Origin: Rhodamnia argentea
Lineage: Eukaryota; Streptophyta; Magnoliopsida; Myrtales; Myrtaceae
NCBI RefSeq assembly: GCF_020921035.1
Contig: NC_063155.1
Coordinates: forward strand, 31,675,294-31,739,293
Length of the DNA: 64,000 bases
Direction: 5' to 3'
Shown: positions 37,210-48,449 of the stretch, in pieces
Layout of the letters: each line of letters opens with the position of its first letter
Position numbering within the stretch: the first letter of the stretch is position 1
The notes under the pieces: model-generated
What the model saw: only the letters and a program-made list of their open reading frames with translations
Database searches by the model: none
What the model was told of the DNA's origin: nothing
Translations under genes and position numbers: made by a program

Positions 37210-37922
37210 CTTCTCTGGCGGTGATTAAAACCACAAGTTCCACTTGTTCCACAGTTATATTTTTCCGCTCCGAGATTTCTCTCGAAGGATACATAATATT
37301 TAGAGTCCCAATTCGAAGGTCTACTCCAGTACTGCGTTAACCTGTACTCTCTAAAAGTGTATATGCGAATGCGTGCGCACGTACATGCACATGTACAGAA
37401 GGCCCCCTTGGGTGGGACTTGATAATATGCAACTGCTAAGAAGGGATATCCAGCGGTCCAAGTCCGAGGCCCCCGTATATCTGTGTGTGCGTGTGTGTGT
37501 TTCGCGCTCCGTCTAGCAAACGGAAGGGCCAAGTCTCGTCTCCATTGGAGGTACGACTCTGCAATTAGAGACTTATAATCACATTACTGTGTGTCAGCGA
37601 AGGAAGATGTACGACGAAGTAGTCCTCCAAGTCCTACTCTGGGTAGTTATCTTACGCTGTCAAGAAGTCAGTCAGTTCAGACCAAAATAGTTTACGACTA
37701 GATAGTCTTGTTATATGCGAGGCAGCAGTCAGACCAAAATGGAACTAGAATGTAGACAGTGTCAAACTCGGCAAATTGCAGCGTTATGTATAGAGCGAGG
37801 TGTAGATTAAAGATGCTGCCAGTTGAGAATAAGCTTCTTATTGGACACCTATTTGGACCCGTAAATAAAGCTCCCATACCAATATTGTTATGTTCCAAAC
37901 TAATATGATCTCATGGTGAAGG
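37210..37922. other. Convergent 3' regions of LBD12-like and ferric reductase
   Basis: Both neighbouring genes end here. A short (GT)n run lies near 37481-37500. Nothing else seen. Confidence 0.45.
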
Positions 37923-40900
37923 CTACAAATCAAAGCTATGGCTGTTAAAATGGAAAACAGGGCTATTGCCCTTTCTTCTTAAATCCTGTGACCTGATTTC
38001 TTTTGCAACACTTGATTGAAGAGTTCGCGGACCGCACACAATTACACCAACATCCACACAACCCCAGGAATCCAAGACCGATCCAAAAATTTCTGCATAC
38101 AAAGTTTCAAAGTGTCACCACCAGTATCAACATAAGATCATAAATCAGTAAGCATTGAGTAGTAAAATCTGAAGCAGCATTATCATGTATGGTAATTAGG
38201 AATTTAGACGATATGTATTGGTATCTGAAATAAGAAAACCCAAGTCATCTGCTTTATTAGACATGAAGACATGACAAGTGCCACCGACAACTCGAGAACT
38301 CGACCTTTCCTTAGTCAAGCATTGTTTTATTCTCCACATGGACTCAAAAGCGCCCATTAAGCTCTCTACCAATATCTAGGGAATGAATTTATAGCCCCAG
38401 TAGCATTTATTGACTTATTACCATCAAAACAACAAGATGAAACTAAGATTGTCAAAAGGAGATCTTTTACCTTTGAAGTCTGGTCTGTGACCATAGAATA
38501 CATTAGTATTTTCACAAAGCTTGTTTCGTGCTGTTTCTTGATCCAGCGTACAGGCAATCCTTTCACTCTCTTCACTGTCTTCCTCCCCAGTTGGAGTCAC
38601 ATTTTCAAACCGATGCCAGAAGTAGATAACACCACCCCCAAAAATTATGACACTAACAACCATGCATCCCATAAACAAAATCCCTCTATACCACCATGCA
38701 GAAATGCTATATGGGTTTAGGTAGCACACGTCCAACAAAGCCAATGTTATCAGGAAGCCAAGAATGGAGACGATAACATAAGCTCCAGACCATATTTTAT
38801 TTCCTGTACCAACCAAAACTGACATGCTTCCTCCTCTTGATCTTGTATTCAAGGATATAAGCTTCTCAATTTTACCCTCTTCCTGCAGTTAGCAATGGCC
38901 AAAGCCTCAAACTACAGAGTCACGGAAAGCAAATAATAGAAAAGAAACAGCAGCTTAACCTACCAAAGAAGGTTCTGATTCTCGAGTGACATACACGCGG
39001 ATGTCAACATTAACTTTATCTGAGGAAGACGGACAAATAGAATCCATGTCAATGGTCGAAAGAAGAGAAATCTCGTTCGATCTTTTTACTGCCCAGATGA
39101 TCAAAATGTCTCTTGGAAGACAAGGTTTATCATCCCTAACGCGATGAAGAACATCACTCAAAATCGCAAAGAAAGGGGATATCCCACTGCCTCCTGCTAC
39201 CAGAATAAGCTTTTTATACCTGGGGGAACAATAAGGCAAACTTAGTCCTCCCCTAAAACATCTGACGAGAGGCTTCTAACTTGTAAGTGACTTAAACCAA
39301 GCCTATTAAACAAATTTCAAGCTAAGTTTATTCCATGATAACAATATAAATGGCGATGAAACAACAATTTGAAGTGCTTTTCTTGGGTATTCTTGATAAA
39401 CCAGCATTTATATATATATATGGCGATGAAGTCAACAATTTGCTGTTCTTTTCTTGGGTATTCTGGATAAACCAGCGTTTATATATAGATGAGGTGAATG
39501 CTCTACATTGAATGCCATGGAATGTGTTTGAATTGCGCTGATTAGACTAATGGTAACAAATAACTCGCGTCGCTATTGTACATGCCAAAGTAATCGAAAA
39601 AGACTCACGTTAAGTGATATGGAGATTCATGCCCGTAAGGTCCCTCCACGGAAGCCACAATGCTAGCATTGGGTTCATACAGCCGTTGAGTAACCAGTAG
39701 GTCAGATACACTTTTTCCGAGCTTTCCCGTCCATTCCCCAACGGACTTTATTAGGACCGAAAGATGATGGCTGCCATCAAGAGGACTCGATGAAACACTA
39801 AAGGGATGCCACTGGAGCCAAGATATTTCTCGCACTCGCAGGAAGATGAAACCAAGAGCATTGTACTGTAGATCTGCAATATCACATGAGAATTACTTAC
39901 GGTAAAGAGAAGTGCTCTACCCAATTAAAGAATCACGGGAGAAGTATCATACTCTTGGGTTTGGATATGACCAAGCTCACTGATCCACATGGAAAGGACG
40001 TTGCAGAAATTACATCAACATCCTTTCGAGACTGGCAGAATCTTAGAAACCGGTCAAGCATGAACAGGAAAATTCCTCCTGCTGCTTTGCTGACATACGT
40101 GTCACCAACGTGCAGAGCGAAGAAGATTACGAAGATTATGTAGAGTTGATGAGTGTAGAAGAAGAGCTCAAAAAATCTCTTTCTTACTGGAGGAAGCGTG
40201 GTCACCCACATGGTAAATCCAAAGCAATAGCAGATTATGCCTGCGAAGTTTGCACCGCCATCACTTTTCCACTCTATTATCTGCAGACATACGTAGAGAT
40301 ACGATTACGTCATGTGGCAAGAGCTTTCTCTAGGTTCCACCCACTTTGGGTAAGTGATATAGTCACAGTAATTGCATATCAACTCGTGAGCCACTTGCTT
40401 AATGCCATTCAGATTGAAATGTTCCGTAAATGGCAAGCATAACCACATCTCAGCTGCCGAAGCAGCACATGCATGAGTGAAATTATCTATTCATCCTAGT
40501 GCAAGCTAAGATAAAGTACGAACTTACACTTTTTAATACGATGCCTCGAATGAACCAAACAATGAAGTAGCAGAGTCCATGCATAGTCAGCAGGAACATG
40601 GTGAGATTCCCCAACCATACATGATATCTGGTAGCATGCTCAAAAGGGATGTCAATTAGGCGAAGAAGAATTGATCCCCTGGCAACTGGGAGAAATAAAA
40701 ATGCCAAGCACGTCAAGGCAGTCAAACCGAATATATATGCTGACATTTGCAACATCTGAACCCTGAACAAGGACAGTAACTGAAGTTACTACAGTAGTCA
40801 GCTGTTGATGGTAGACATGAACAGAGCACAAACGTTTTGTTATAGGCACACAATATTGCAATACCTCACATACGGATAGCCAAGGCAGCAAAGACACACA

Positions 40901-41630
40901 CGCATACCTCTTTTCGAAAGCGGTTAGATTGCCATAACTAGGCAACATTTCGAAGTTCACCACGGTGTACCAATAAACAGCCCAGAGCACAAACGCAACG
41001 AACATGGCTATGCCAATGAACTCGGCGGCTGTCACGACCCCAAACACGCCGTCCACCAACACCGGGAATGTCCCTAGACGGAGGCCTGGACTCTTCTTTC
41101 TACATTTGGAAAGAAGGGGAAAAAAAAAAAAAACAGCGGGGACAGTTGATATTAGACTCTGGCAGACCACTCGAGCAATTAAACAAACAAACGGGAGGCG
41201 CCATCCGCAGCAAAAGAAGTAATACATACTCCGTGAGAACGTCGTCTTGTCCTCCAGAAAGGAGAAGGTAAGGCACGGCAAGCACAGCTATCAACAGTAT
41301 GGGTGCACAGTACAGCAGCAAAACGCTTCCTGAACCACATGAACACAGTCAGGGGCGAGTAGTGGAAAGCCGATTCTCACCACATAAACAGAAGTCGGGA
41401 AGCGAACCTTGGGTCCCGTAGAGAGTGCCGCTGGTGGCGTCCTCCCAGTAGGTGTAAAAGTCGGTGCCGACCTCGGTGGGAATGACGAAGAACATGGCGA
41501 TCCAGGCGAGGAAGAGGGTCCACATGGCGAGCTTGAGAGTCCCCTTGGCGAGCGATTTGGCGAGCCTAGCGGCTCTGTTGGGGTGGCGGCTGGGGAGAAG
41601 AAGAGGCTCGGACCCACGATGGACGGCCAT
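37923..41630 (-). CDS. Ferric reduction oxidase (FRO family)
   Basis: Membrane flavocytochrome that passes electrons from cytosolic NAD(P)H through FAD and two haems to Fe(III) or Cu(II) chelates. Exons: 41408-41630, 41230-41329, 40908-41099, 40528-40762, 39953-40280, 39609-39873, 38964-39219, 38471-38882, 37923-38092, giving 726 residues, normal for the family. The N-terminal half has several membrane segments (for example [12 protein letters not shown] and [12 protein letters not shown]). Haem-ligand histidine pairs lie in [12 protein letters not shown] and in YTHQLY/LHVG. The FAD site is HPFSVSSSP, the NAD(P)H site is [12 protein letters not shown], and the conserved VIVCGP is near the C-terminus. 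Two more membrane segments precede the tail. Every exon join keeps frame and I see no lesion. Which FRO subgroup it belongs to, and hence plasma membrane versus plastid location, I cannot settle. Confidence 0.92.
39351..39490. repeat. Tandem duplication of about 70 bp in a FRO intron
   Basis: Two adjacent units share ATGGCGATGAA, CAACAATTTG, CTTTTCTTGGGTATTCT and GATAAACCAGC, each ending in a TATATA run. They lie in the intron between exons 39609-39873 and 38964-39219 and do not affect coding. Confidence 0.75.
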
Positions 41631-42705
41631 GGCGGAAGGGAAGGACGGAAGATGGCTCGTGGGAAGGGGTTGAGGAGGCGAGGCATGGCGGAGATTAAAA
41701 ACCGGTGCTGTGACTTCCGAAGCTCAGTTCTTGTCCCACCTGAAGTTCAAAAGAAGCCGCGACCAACGACTCTCGGCTCATCTAATTTTCCTCGTCTCGC
41801 CGAGTGGGATGTGGGCGACGGTAAGACGGCTGAGGTCTCTGTCTCCGCAGTGCAGTTGAGTCCGCCCTGCAGCAGAGGAACTTGAAAATTGGTTGGGTTT
41901 GGTTGGTTGTCGCGCAAGGGTCCCGCGTCTCGATCTCTGCAACGGGTTGCAGTCCCCATTCCACCGCCGCGAGGGGCTAAAAAGCCCAGTATGGCCTTTA
42001 GGCCCGCGTGTCAATTTTTTTTTTTTTGGGTCGAAGGCCCACATGTTAATATTAAACCGGGCGAATGGGTCCCTGCCCAACAGGACGATCTGATCCGCTA
42101 GCTGCTGCCATTAACTCGTCCGTCCCTGATGCAACCAGACGTTCTGGTAAACAACCGAGTATATCTGCATCACGGCACCCCAACCGACACGACGCTTTAA
42201 CTTCAAGGTCATTCCGGTCCGAACTCAGTTGGTATCACCGTCCAATTCTTTTATAGAGCACCAGTTTTAGCTTAACTCTTATTTACGGCCCGAATTATTT
42301 TTTTGTTTTCATTGCTGGCCCAACTTTTTGTTGCCTCGTGCTCTTTAAGGGAAGACTATCTTCATCCAAAGTCGTCCATGTATTGGCAGTATTGCTCTAC
42401 AGTGGATTTTATTCGTTCCTAAACCATCGGATGACACAATTTGGAGCACGGGATGGTCGATGGCCCAAAGCAATGGCAACCACCGCCATCGTCGTTGCCC
42501 TCACTTCACAATCTCACACGAGCAGTCACTAGAAGGTGGTCTCTCACCATGCCCGCCCGGCACAACACCTCCACACACCAACAGCCCCCACCCCTTTTTA
42601 GATTTACCTTAGGTTTGTGCCACATGACCCAGATCTACATTATGCGTAAAATTTTAAAAATGTCACATGGGTTTTCACAAGGGCCAACAAAACACTAATC
42701 AAACT
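41631..42705. other. Upstream of the ferric reductase gene
   Basis: About 1.1 kb. The first 300 bases are GC-rich and should contain the FRO promoter and leader. Open frames here are products of base composition. No transposon ends seen before 42706. Confidence 0.4.
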
Positions 42706-43390
42706 TAATTAAAGGACTTTTGCAGGACCATTTTCAAAAAGTACACTAATGATTTCGAATAGGAAAAAAAAAGGGTAAGTATACCGCAAGTACCATAATC
42801 TTTATACGGCACTCATTTGAGTGTTATAACATTTTTTTTGTTCACTTAAATGTCATAACTTTAAAAAATCGACCATTTAAGTGTCATCGCTTACGTACCA
42901 CCACCGGCAGCCCCTGGGGTGAGGGGCGGCTCGCCCTAAGACCGGGGGGCGCGTAAAGGCCCTCGCCAAAACCGAGCAAGGCCTCTCGCGACCCCGCCGG
43001 CCATGGCTCTCCAGCTTAGAAGTCGACTAAAACCGCTACCTAGCCCTTCCCTCATTTGCTTCTTCTCCAAAACGCTAGACTCGGTTGCCGAATCGCCTCA
43101 ATGCAATTTCACTCCCAGCGACATTGACTCAAAGCCGCAGTCTTCAACGCCACATGTCCATCTCTCTAATTACTTGAGTGAGGTCAAAGTCATTCTTTTT
43201 TCAAAAGCAACTTTTTTTTTGCTTCTGGATTTTACTCTAAAACCGATTCTGATTCTCCAAAACCGATTCTGGAAACAGAATCAGAATCAGAATTATTTAC
43301 GTTACCAAACAGCATTCTCATTTTTTATTGTTATGGGATGAGAATAAAAAAAAGAGAATGGTTACCATGCAGGTCCTAAGCAGTCAAATT
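42706..43390. mobile_element. Partial tandem copy of a gene-carrying TIR transposon
   Basis: This repeats the left flank and left part of the next element. It has the flanking 67 bases (TAATTAAAGGACTTTTG onwards), the terminus GGTAAGTATACCGCAAGTAC from 42774, and the captured coding fragment starting ATGGCTCTCCAG at 43003. It breaks off at about 43188. It then joins about 200 bases of different DNA that resembles half of another MITE (GATTCTGATTCTCC, then inverted CAGAATCAGAATCAG). Relative to the second copy it carries about 76 extra bases in its GC-rich part, near 42900-42975. Confidence 0.7.
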
Positions 43391-43457
43391 TAATTAAAGG
43401 ACTTTTGTAGGACCATTTTCAAAAAGTACACTAATGATTTCGAATAGGAAAAAAAAG

Positions 43458-44457
43458 GGTAAGTATACCGCAAGTATCATAACCTTTATACGGCACTCAT
43501 TTGAGTGTTATAACATTTTTTTTACTCACTTGAATGCCATAACTTTAAAAAATCGACCACTTAAGTGCCATCGCTTATGTGCCACGCGAGGCCTCTCGCG
43601 GCCCCGCCGGCCATGGCTCTCCAGCTTAGAAGTCGACAGAAACCGCTACCTAGCCCTTCCCTCATTCGCTTCTTCTCCGAAAAGCCGGACTCGGTTGCCG
43701 AATCGCCTCAATGCAACTTCACTCCTAGCAACACCGACTCAAAGCCGCAGTCTTCAACGCCACATGTCCATCTCTCTAATTACTTGAGTGAGGTCAAAGC
43801 CAGGCTCAAACCGGAGCGTAACAGGAGCAGCAACAGCAACAGCAGCAGCAGAAGTGATATAACATACCCACTTTCTCATCTTCGTTTCCCGCCTTGAATG
43901 CGCCGGACCAACAGCCTTTGAAAGCCGCTTCCCTCGAGGAAATCCGGCAAAACTTCTCCGAGTTCCATCACCAAGTCCAGGCAAGGGCCCCCTTGCCTAG
44001 ATCTAGCGAGGGCCTTCGCGCTCTCGCCCTCGACCATCGAGGCTACTACGGCCGTTGCACGGGGCCATCACGGCCACGCCGGCCCGGGGTGAGCCAGCCT
44101 TCACCCTTTGGCTAGCCGAACTTGGTCGGCGATGCTTGCCGGTGACCCTCATAAGCCAATGCGGAAAAAGCCAGAAAAAGAAAAATATCAAAATAAATAA
44201 AAAATTAAAAAAATTCTAGAAATTTTAAAATTTTTAAAAAATCCTTGTGTCACTAAAAAAATAAATAAAATAATAATAAAAAGTTCACGTAGGATGATTT
44301 CTTGGAGGTAGCACTCAAGTGAACGATTTTCGCCGGAAGTGGTACTCAAGTGAACGATTTTCCTCGGATGTGACATTCAAGTGAGCCAAAAAAAAAAAAG
44401 GTTATGGCACTTAAGTGAGCTCAGTACAAAAATTATTGTACTTTCAGTGTACTTACC
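43458..44457. mobile_element. Pack-type TIR transposon carrying a host gene fragment
   Basis: A 1.0-kb element with inverted ends: GGTAAGTATACCGCAAGTAC on the left, GGTAAGTACACTGAAAGTAC reversed on the right. Similarity continues inward for more than 50 bases, through phrases such as CACTCATTTGAGTGTTATAAC against CTCACTTAAGTGCCATAAC. Both flanks are A-runs, so any target duplication would be poly-A. Inside, from 43612, lies a spliced-looking coding fragment of about 95 codons. It starts MALQLRSRQKPLPSPSLIRF and includes HVHLSNYLSEVKARL; further on is SLEEIRQNFSEF. It looks like the N-terminus of an organelle-targeted plant protein, perhaps mitochondrial and ribosomal-S15-like, but I am not sure. 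This architecture is that of a Pack-MULE. The right arm repeats the CAAGTGAACGATTTTC motif twice. Confidence 0.7.
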
Positions 44458-44721
44458 AAAAAAAAAAAAAGGTAGCGGGACGATTTTCATTTTCGAGCAA
44501 AGTTTCATGGATCTCCAACCGTCAAATCTACTATTTAGAAGAGTGGAACCAAGTTGAAGTTCATTAATTTGTTGCGGAAGGCGAAAATCAAGGCTTAATT
44601 AACCCAAATCGAAATAACATTTTTTGTTGTTTTTACTTGCTTTTGCCCATCCTTATAGTGGCAATCATATAAGTGCGCAGAAATGAATGGATCATAACGA
44701 GTAACGATGGCTACTTAGATA
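44458..44721. other. Intergenic between two transposons
   Basis: Begins with a poly-A run next to the element end. No gene recognised. Confidence 0.4.
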
Positions 44722-45002
44722 TGGAACCGGGGATCCGGATAGTCCAACATTGGGGTTTCCGTGACATGCTTACCATTACTCAAATCAAACCGTCCAAATG
44801 AAAATAGATGGCTTGATTTGAGAGAGGGTTGAGATTCAAAATTTTTTAAACCCAAAAGAATTCCCATCCAAATTTTTTCCCTCCCCTCAACAAATGACGT
44901 GGCCCATTCTTGGCCGTCCATTTTTATTTGGACGGCTTGATTTGAGTAATGGTAAGCATGTCACGTAAACCTCAATGTTGGACGATCCAAATCCTGGAAC
45001 CA
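44722..45002. mobile_element. Palindromic MITE upstream of the first UGT gene
   Basis: 281 bp with long, nearly matched inverted arms of about 75 bases each. The left arm contains GTGACATGCTTACCATTACT and CAAATCAAACCGTCCAAATG. The right arm is its complement with few mismatches. The outer ends are TGGAACCGGGGATCC and GGATTTCCAGGAACCA-like sequence. Transcribed through, it would fold into a long hairpin. It ends 209 bases before the start codon of the downstream gene. I found no clear target duplication. Confidence 0.75.
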
Positions 45003-45211
45003 GACGTACCGGCAGCCAAACAGGTGACTCCTTGCAATTTTCTCCCGGCGCAGGGGGCTTTTCAGTCATTTGCCGCTCTGGCCATACCCTAACCATATGG
45101 TGTTATATCCTTCTCCCTACCACCATTAAGCACTTGAGAGCACAAAGCTGTAAGTGTAGATACAACTCCAAGCAGCTTCTTCACTTCTTCATCATCCTCT
45201 TTTGAACTCAG

Positions 45212-48072
45212 ATGACGCTCTTCGATTGGGATCCGATTGACCTGGAATCAAAGCCGGCCTCGGTTTGCCACGTAGTGGCCTTGCCTTACCCTGGCCGAGG
45301 CCACATCAACCCCATGATGAACCTCTGCAACCTCTTGGTCTCCAAGAAGCCCGACATCCTCATCACCTTCGTCGTCACGGAGGAGTGGCTAGGCCTCATC
45401 GGGTCCGAGCCGAAGCCTGCTAACGTTCGCTTCACCACTGTCCCCAACGACGTACCGTCGGAGCTCCATCGAGCCAAGAACTTCCCTGCCTTCCTCGAAG
45501 CCGTCTTCACGAAGCTGGAAGCTCCGGTGGAGCAGCTGCTGGATAGGCTGGAGCTCCCAGTGGCGGCTATCATAGCGGACACGTACATGCTGTGGGCGGT
45601 TAGGGTCGGCAAGCGTAAGAATATTCCGGTGGCTACGCTCTGGACGATGTCGGTCTCGGTGTTTTCGGTGTTCCATCATTTCGAGATGCTGAAGCAGAAG
45701 GGCCATTTCCCGGTTGACTTGTCAGGTGCGCATAAATATTTGAGAAACATGGCGTTGGATGCCAATTATTTTAGAGTCTTAGTTGACGTGATTAATTAAA
45801 GCGTCCAACTGCTCAATACTTGGCATGAGGGACAATTAAACAAAAATAATAATTTTAGAACTTTTTGATCAATTTTCCGGATTAATATATATATGATGCT
45901 TCGGAGTACCCGTGTCTCACGACACAACCCCATTATCACAGATCATAAGAAGATGATCAGGCGTTTACATTATCCTTACCTTCACGGAGATTTTTACTTG
46001 TAAACTCAAGAAAACCATCATAAAAGATCAATGAAACCTACTAAAGTGATGATAAACCTATGTATACGCCTAGTCCTCTAGGAAAAAAAAAGTGATTTCT
46101 AGAAGAATGATCCGATTGTTATCTTACTTTTAAGAAAATTATAATCCACTGTATCATATAAATAGTCTCATCCTTGTAATACTCTTAAACGTAGTAAATA
46201 TTCAATACGTTTATACTGGAGCAGTTGCATCCTATTGACGGATACGACTAGGTGTTTTTTGGCTTAGCTTTTCAAAAAGGTCAATTTGAATTTTATGGTG
46301 AAATGAAAAGAAAAAATATATTAATGTAGATTCCAAAAGAATAAGAAATATTTGAGGGTGTCAAATAGTTGGGATGCTCACCACAAGTTTGACCCAAAAC
46401 ACCAGGTTCAAGGAAAAATTAAAAAAATGGTTTTGATTATACCGAGATAAGATCTGTGCAGATGGGTAATCTTCTAAATTGACGATGGGCTGGGTGGCGG
46501 GGGCTCATGCAATCTGTGTTATCCATGGCCCAGGAAAAAGAAATCACCTCGCCATTCTTGGATTGATTGCTTCCTAGGGTTGTGTAAATGTACGAAGCAT
46601 AGGCCCGGGGAGAGATCACTTTCCCTCCATAAATGCCAACTTAAATGTTTCACCAACCTCGTGCTCCGGAGGACTCAGCTACCTTACTACGTGCTGCATC
46701 CTCGTCTGGTGCGCAGAGTCCACAGCGTTAGCACAGTTATTGTGGTCTAGATTCGTCGATGGAGGGAGAACATTTTAATCAAGAGGCGAAAATGACGGAG
46801 ATATATTGAATGAAGAAAGAATGTTTTGCCGGTGTTTTGCTTCTTAATCATCCCATTGTAACGACGAGTCATGTATGGTCCCTTCAGTCGCGTTGCCATT
46901 CAGTCCTCCACTTCGCTCTCTTTCACCAAATTGACACAAGTTGGTGATAGTGACGAAAGAATGTTATGGTGCCAATATCAATCCAAGTCAAAAGATTTGA
47001 TTCCGGGGAAGAGTTTCCAGGACCAGCGCAGAAACAACATAATCCAATTTAGTTTTCTGAGGAAACCCACGGAATTGTTTGATGAGTGTAAGGTCATGGT
47101 AACCTCGTAATGAAAGTGAAGTGCGCTGAGAAAAACCATAGAAGTGATTGGATTCGACTGTTTCCTCTCTTTTTTCGTGTGTTGGCAGAGAGAGGAGAAG
47201 AGGAAGTGGACTACATTCCTGGAGTCGCCAAGACCCGCCTCGCAGATCTTCCTACGATCTTCCACGGAAAAGGGCGCCAGGTACTGGGCGGAGCCCTGGA
47301 GTGCATCGCATGGGCCTCCAAGGCCGACTACTTCCTCTCCACCTCCTTCTACGAGCTCGAATTCCCTGTCGTGGACGCCCTCCAATCTCAACTATCTGCG
47401 CCCGTCTATTGCGTCGGCCCAACCATCCCCTTCTTCGACGGCGAAGGCGACAGCGGCCAAGACGTGGCTTATCTCCGATGGCTCGACTCTCAGCCCGGAG
47501 GGTCGGTCCTGTACGTATCTCTCGGGAGCTTCCTCTCAGTCTCGGAGGCTCAGATGGAGGAGATGGTGGCAGGGGTGCGGGACAGCGGAGTTCGGTTCCT
47601 GTGGGTGGCACGCGGGGAGACGTCGCTGATCGGGAGCGCATGCGAGGAGGACATGGGACTGGTGGTGCCCTGGTGCGAGCAGCTGAAAGTGTTGTGCCAC
47701 CCTTCGGTGGGCGGGTTCTGGACCCACAGTGGGTGGAATTCCACGCTGGAAGCCATCTACGCTGGGGTCCCCATGCTGACGTGTCCCATTTTCTGGGACC
47801 AAGTCCCCAACAGCAAGCAGATCGCGGAGGACTGGAAGATCGGGTTGAGGGTTACGAAGGAAGGTGGTGGTGATGGTGGTGAGGATTTGGTCACCGGGCA
47901 AGAAATTGCACGGCTCGTGAGAAAGCTGATGGACAAGGAAAGCGACGAGGGGAGGGAAATGAGGAGGAGAGCAAGAGAGCTCGGAGAGGCATGTAGACGG
48001 GCAGTCGCGAGAGGCGGATCGTCGGACCGGAATTTGGATGCCTTCATCAGTGATATTTCAAGGGCTGAATGA
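45212..48072 (+). CDS. UGT87A: UDP-glycosyltransferase, UGT87A-like (copy 1)
   Basis: Cytosolic family 1 glycosyltransferase that moves sugar from UDP-sugar to a small acceptor; Arabidopsis UGT87A2 affects flowering time and stress responses. Exons: 45212-45725 and 47189-48072, split by a 1463-bp intron at the position also used in copy 2, giving 465 residues. The catalytic His is His31 in PGRGHINPMMN. The linker VDYIPGVAKTRLADLP opens exon 2. The PSPG sugar-donor box spans about residues 333-376 and begins WCEQLKVLCHPSVGGFW. Where nearly all plant UGTs, including copy 2, read HCGWNS, this protein reads HSGWNS (Ser352). The closing DQ pair is present. Coding sequence is GC-rich throughout, unlike exon 2 of copy 2. 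The frame is intact. Confidence 0.92.
45726..47188. other. Intron of UGT87A-like copy 1
   Basis: Unusually long for this gene family (the copy 2 intron is 352 bases). It is AT-rich, with no clear transposon ends. A 79-codon open frame at 46871-47110 has no family features. Confidence 0.6.
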
Positions 48073-48449
48073 ATCCAATCGAGGGGGTTAAGTTTGCTTT
48101 GTGATTCCAAACAACCATTTCATTTTGTTCAATCAAAAACTGTTCCCCCATTTTTTCCTCTTTGGCACTTGAAAGTTCCAAAAACAAAAACAAAAAAAAA
48201 AGTAGAAAGAAAGATAAGTGGTAAGACTCACCGAGTCGCAAACAAGTGTAGCGCATGGGTGACTCGTGGTGACTGCTTTCGATTATAAAAATGTCAATAA
48301 TTTAGTGTATCGAGTTGGTAATGGGACACCATAGCCCTGATGCTCTGGTCAAAAGTAGATCGCTTGAGTGAGAAAACCCTTCTTCCTCGACAGCTCCTTC
48401 ACCCCACACCTCGCCTCTTCCTTCCTTTCGTTTTTTTTTGTTTCTGGAC
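48073..48449. other. Spacer between the two UGT87A-like genes
   Basis: 377 bases holding the 3' UTR of copy 1 and the promoter of copy 2. A pyrimidine-rich stretch precedes the second start codon. No transposon seen. Confidence 0.5.

Noticed and set aside
40110-40442. 110-codon plus-strand frame
   Set aside because: It is antisense to a ferric reductase exon and intron whose reading is well supported.
47148-47873. 241-codon frame with many Arg residues
   Set aside because: Out-of-frame shadow of GC-rich UGT exon 2.
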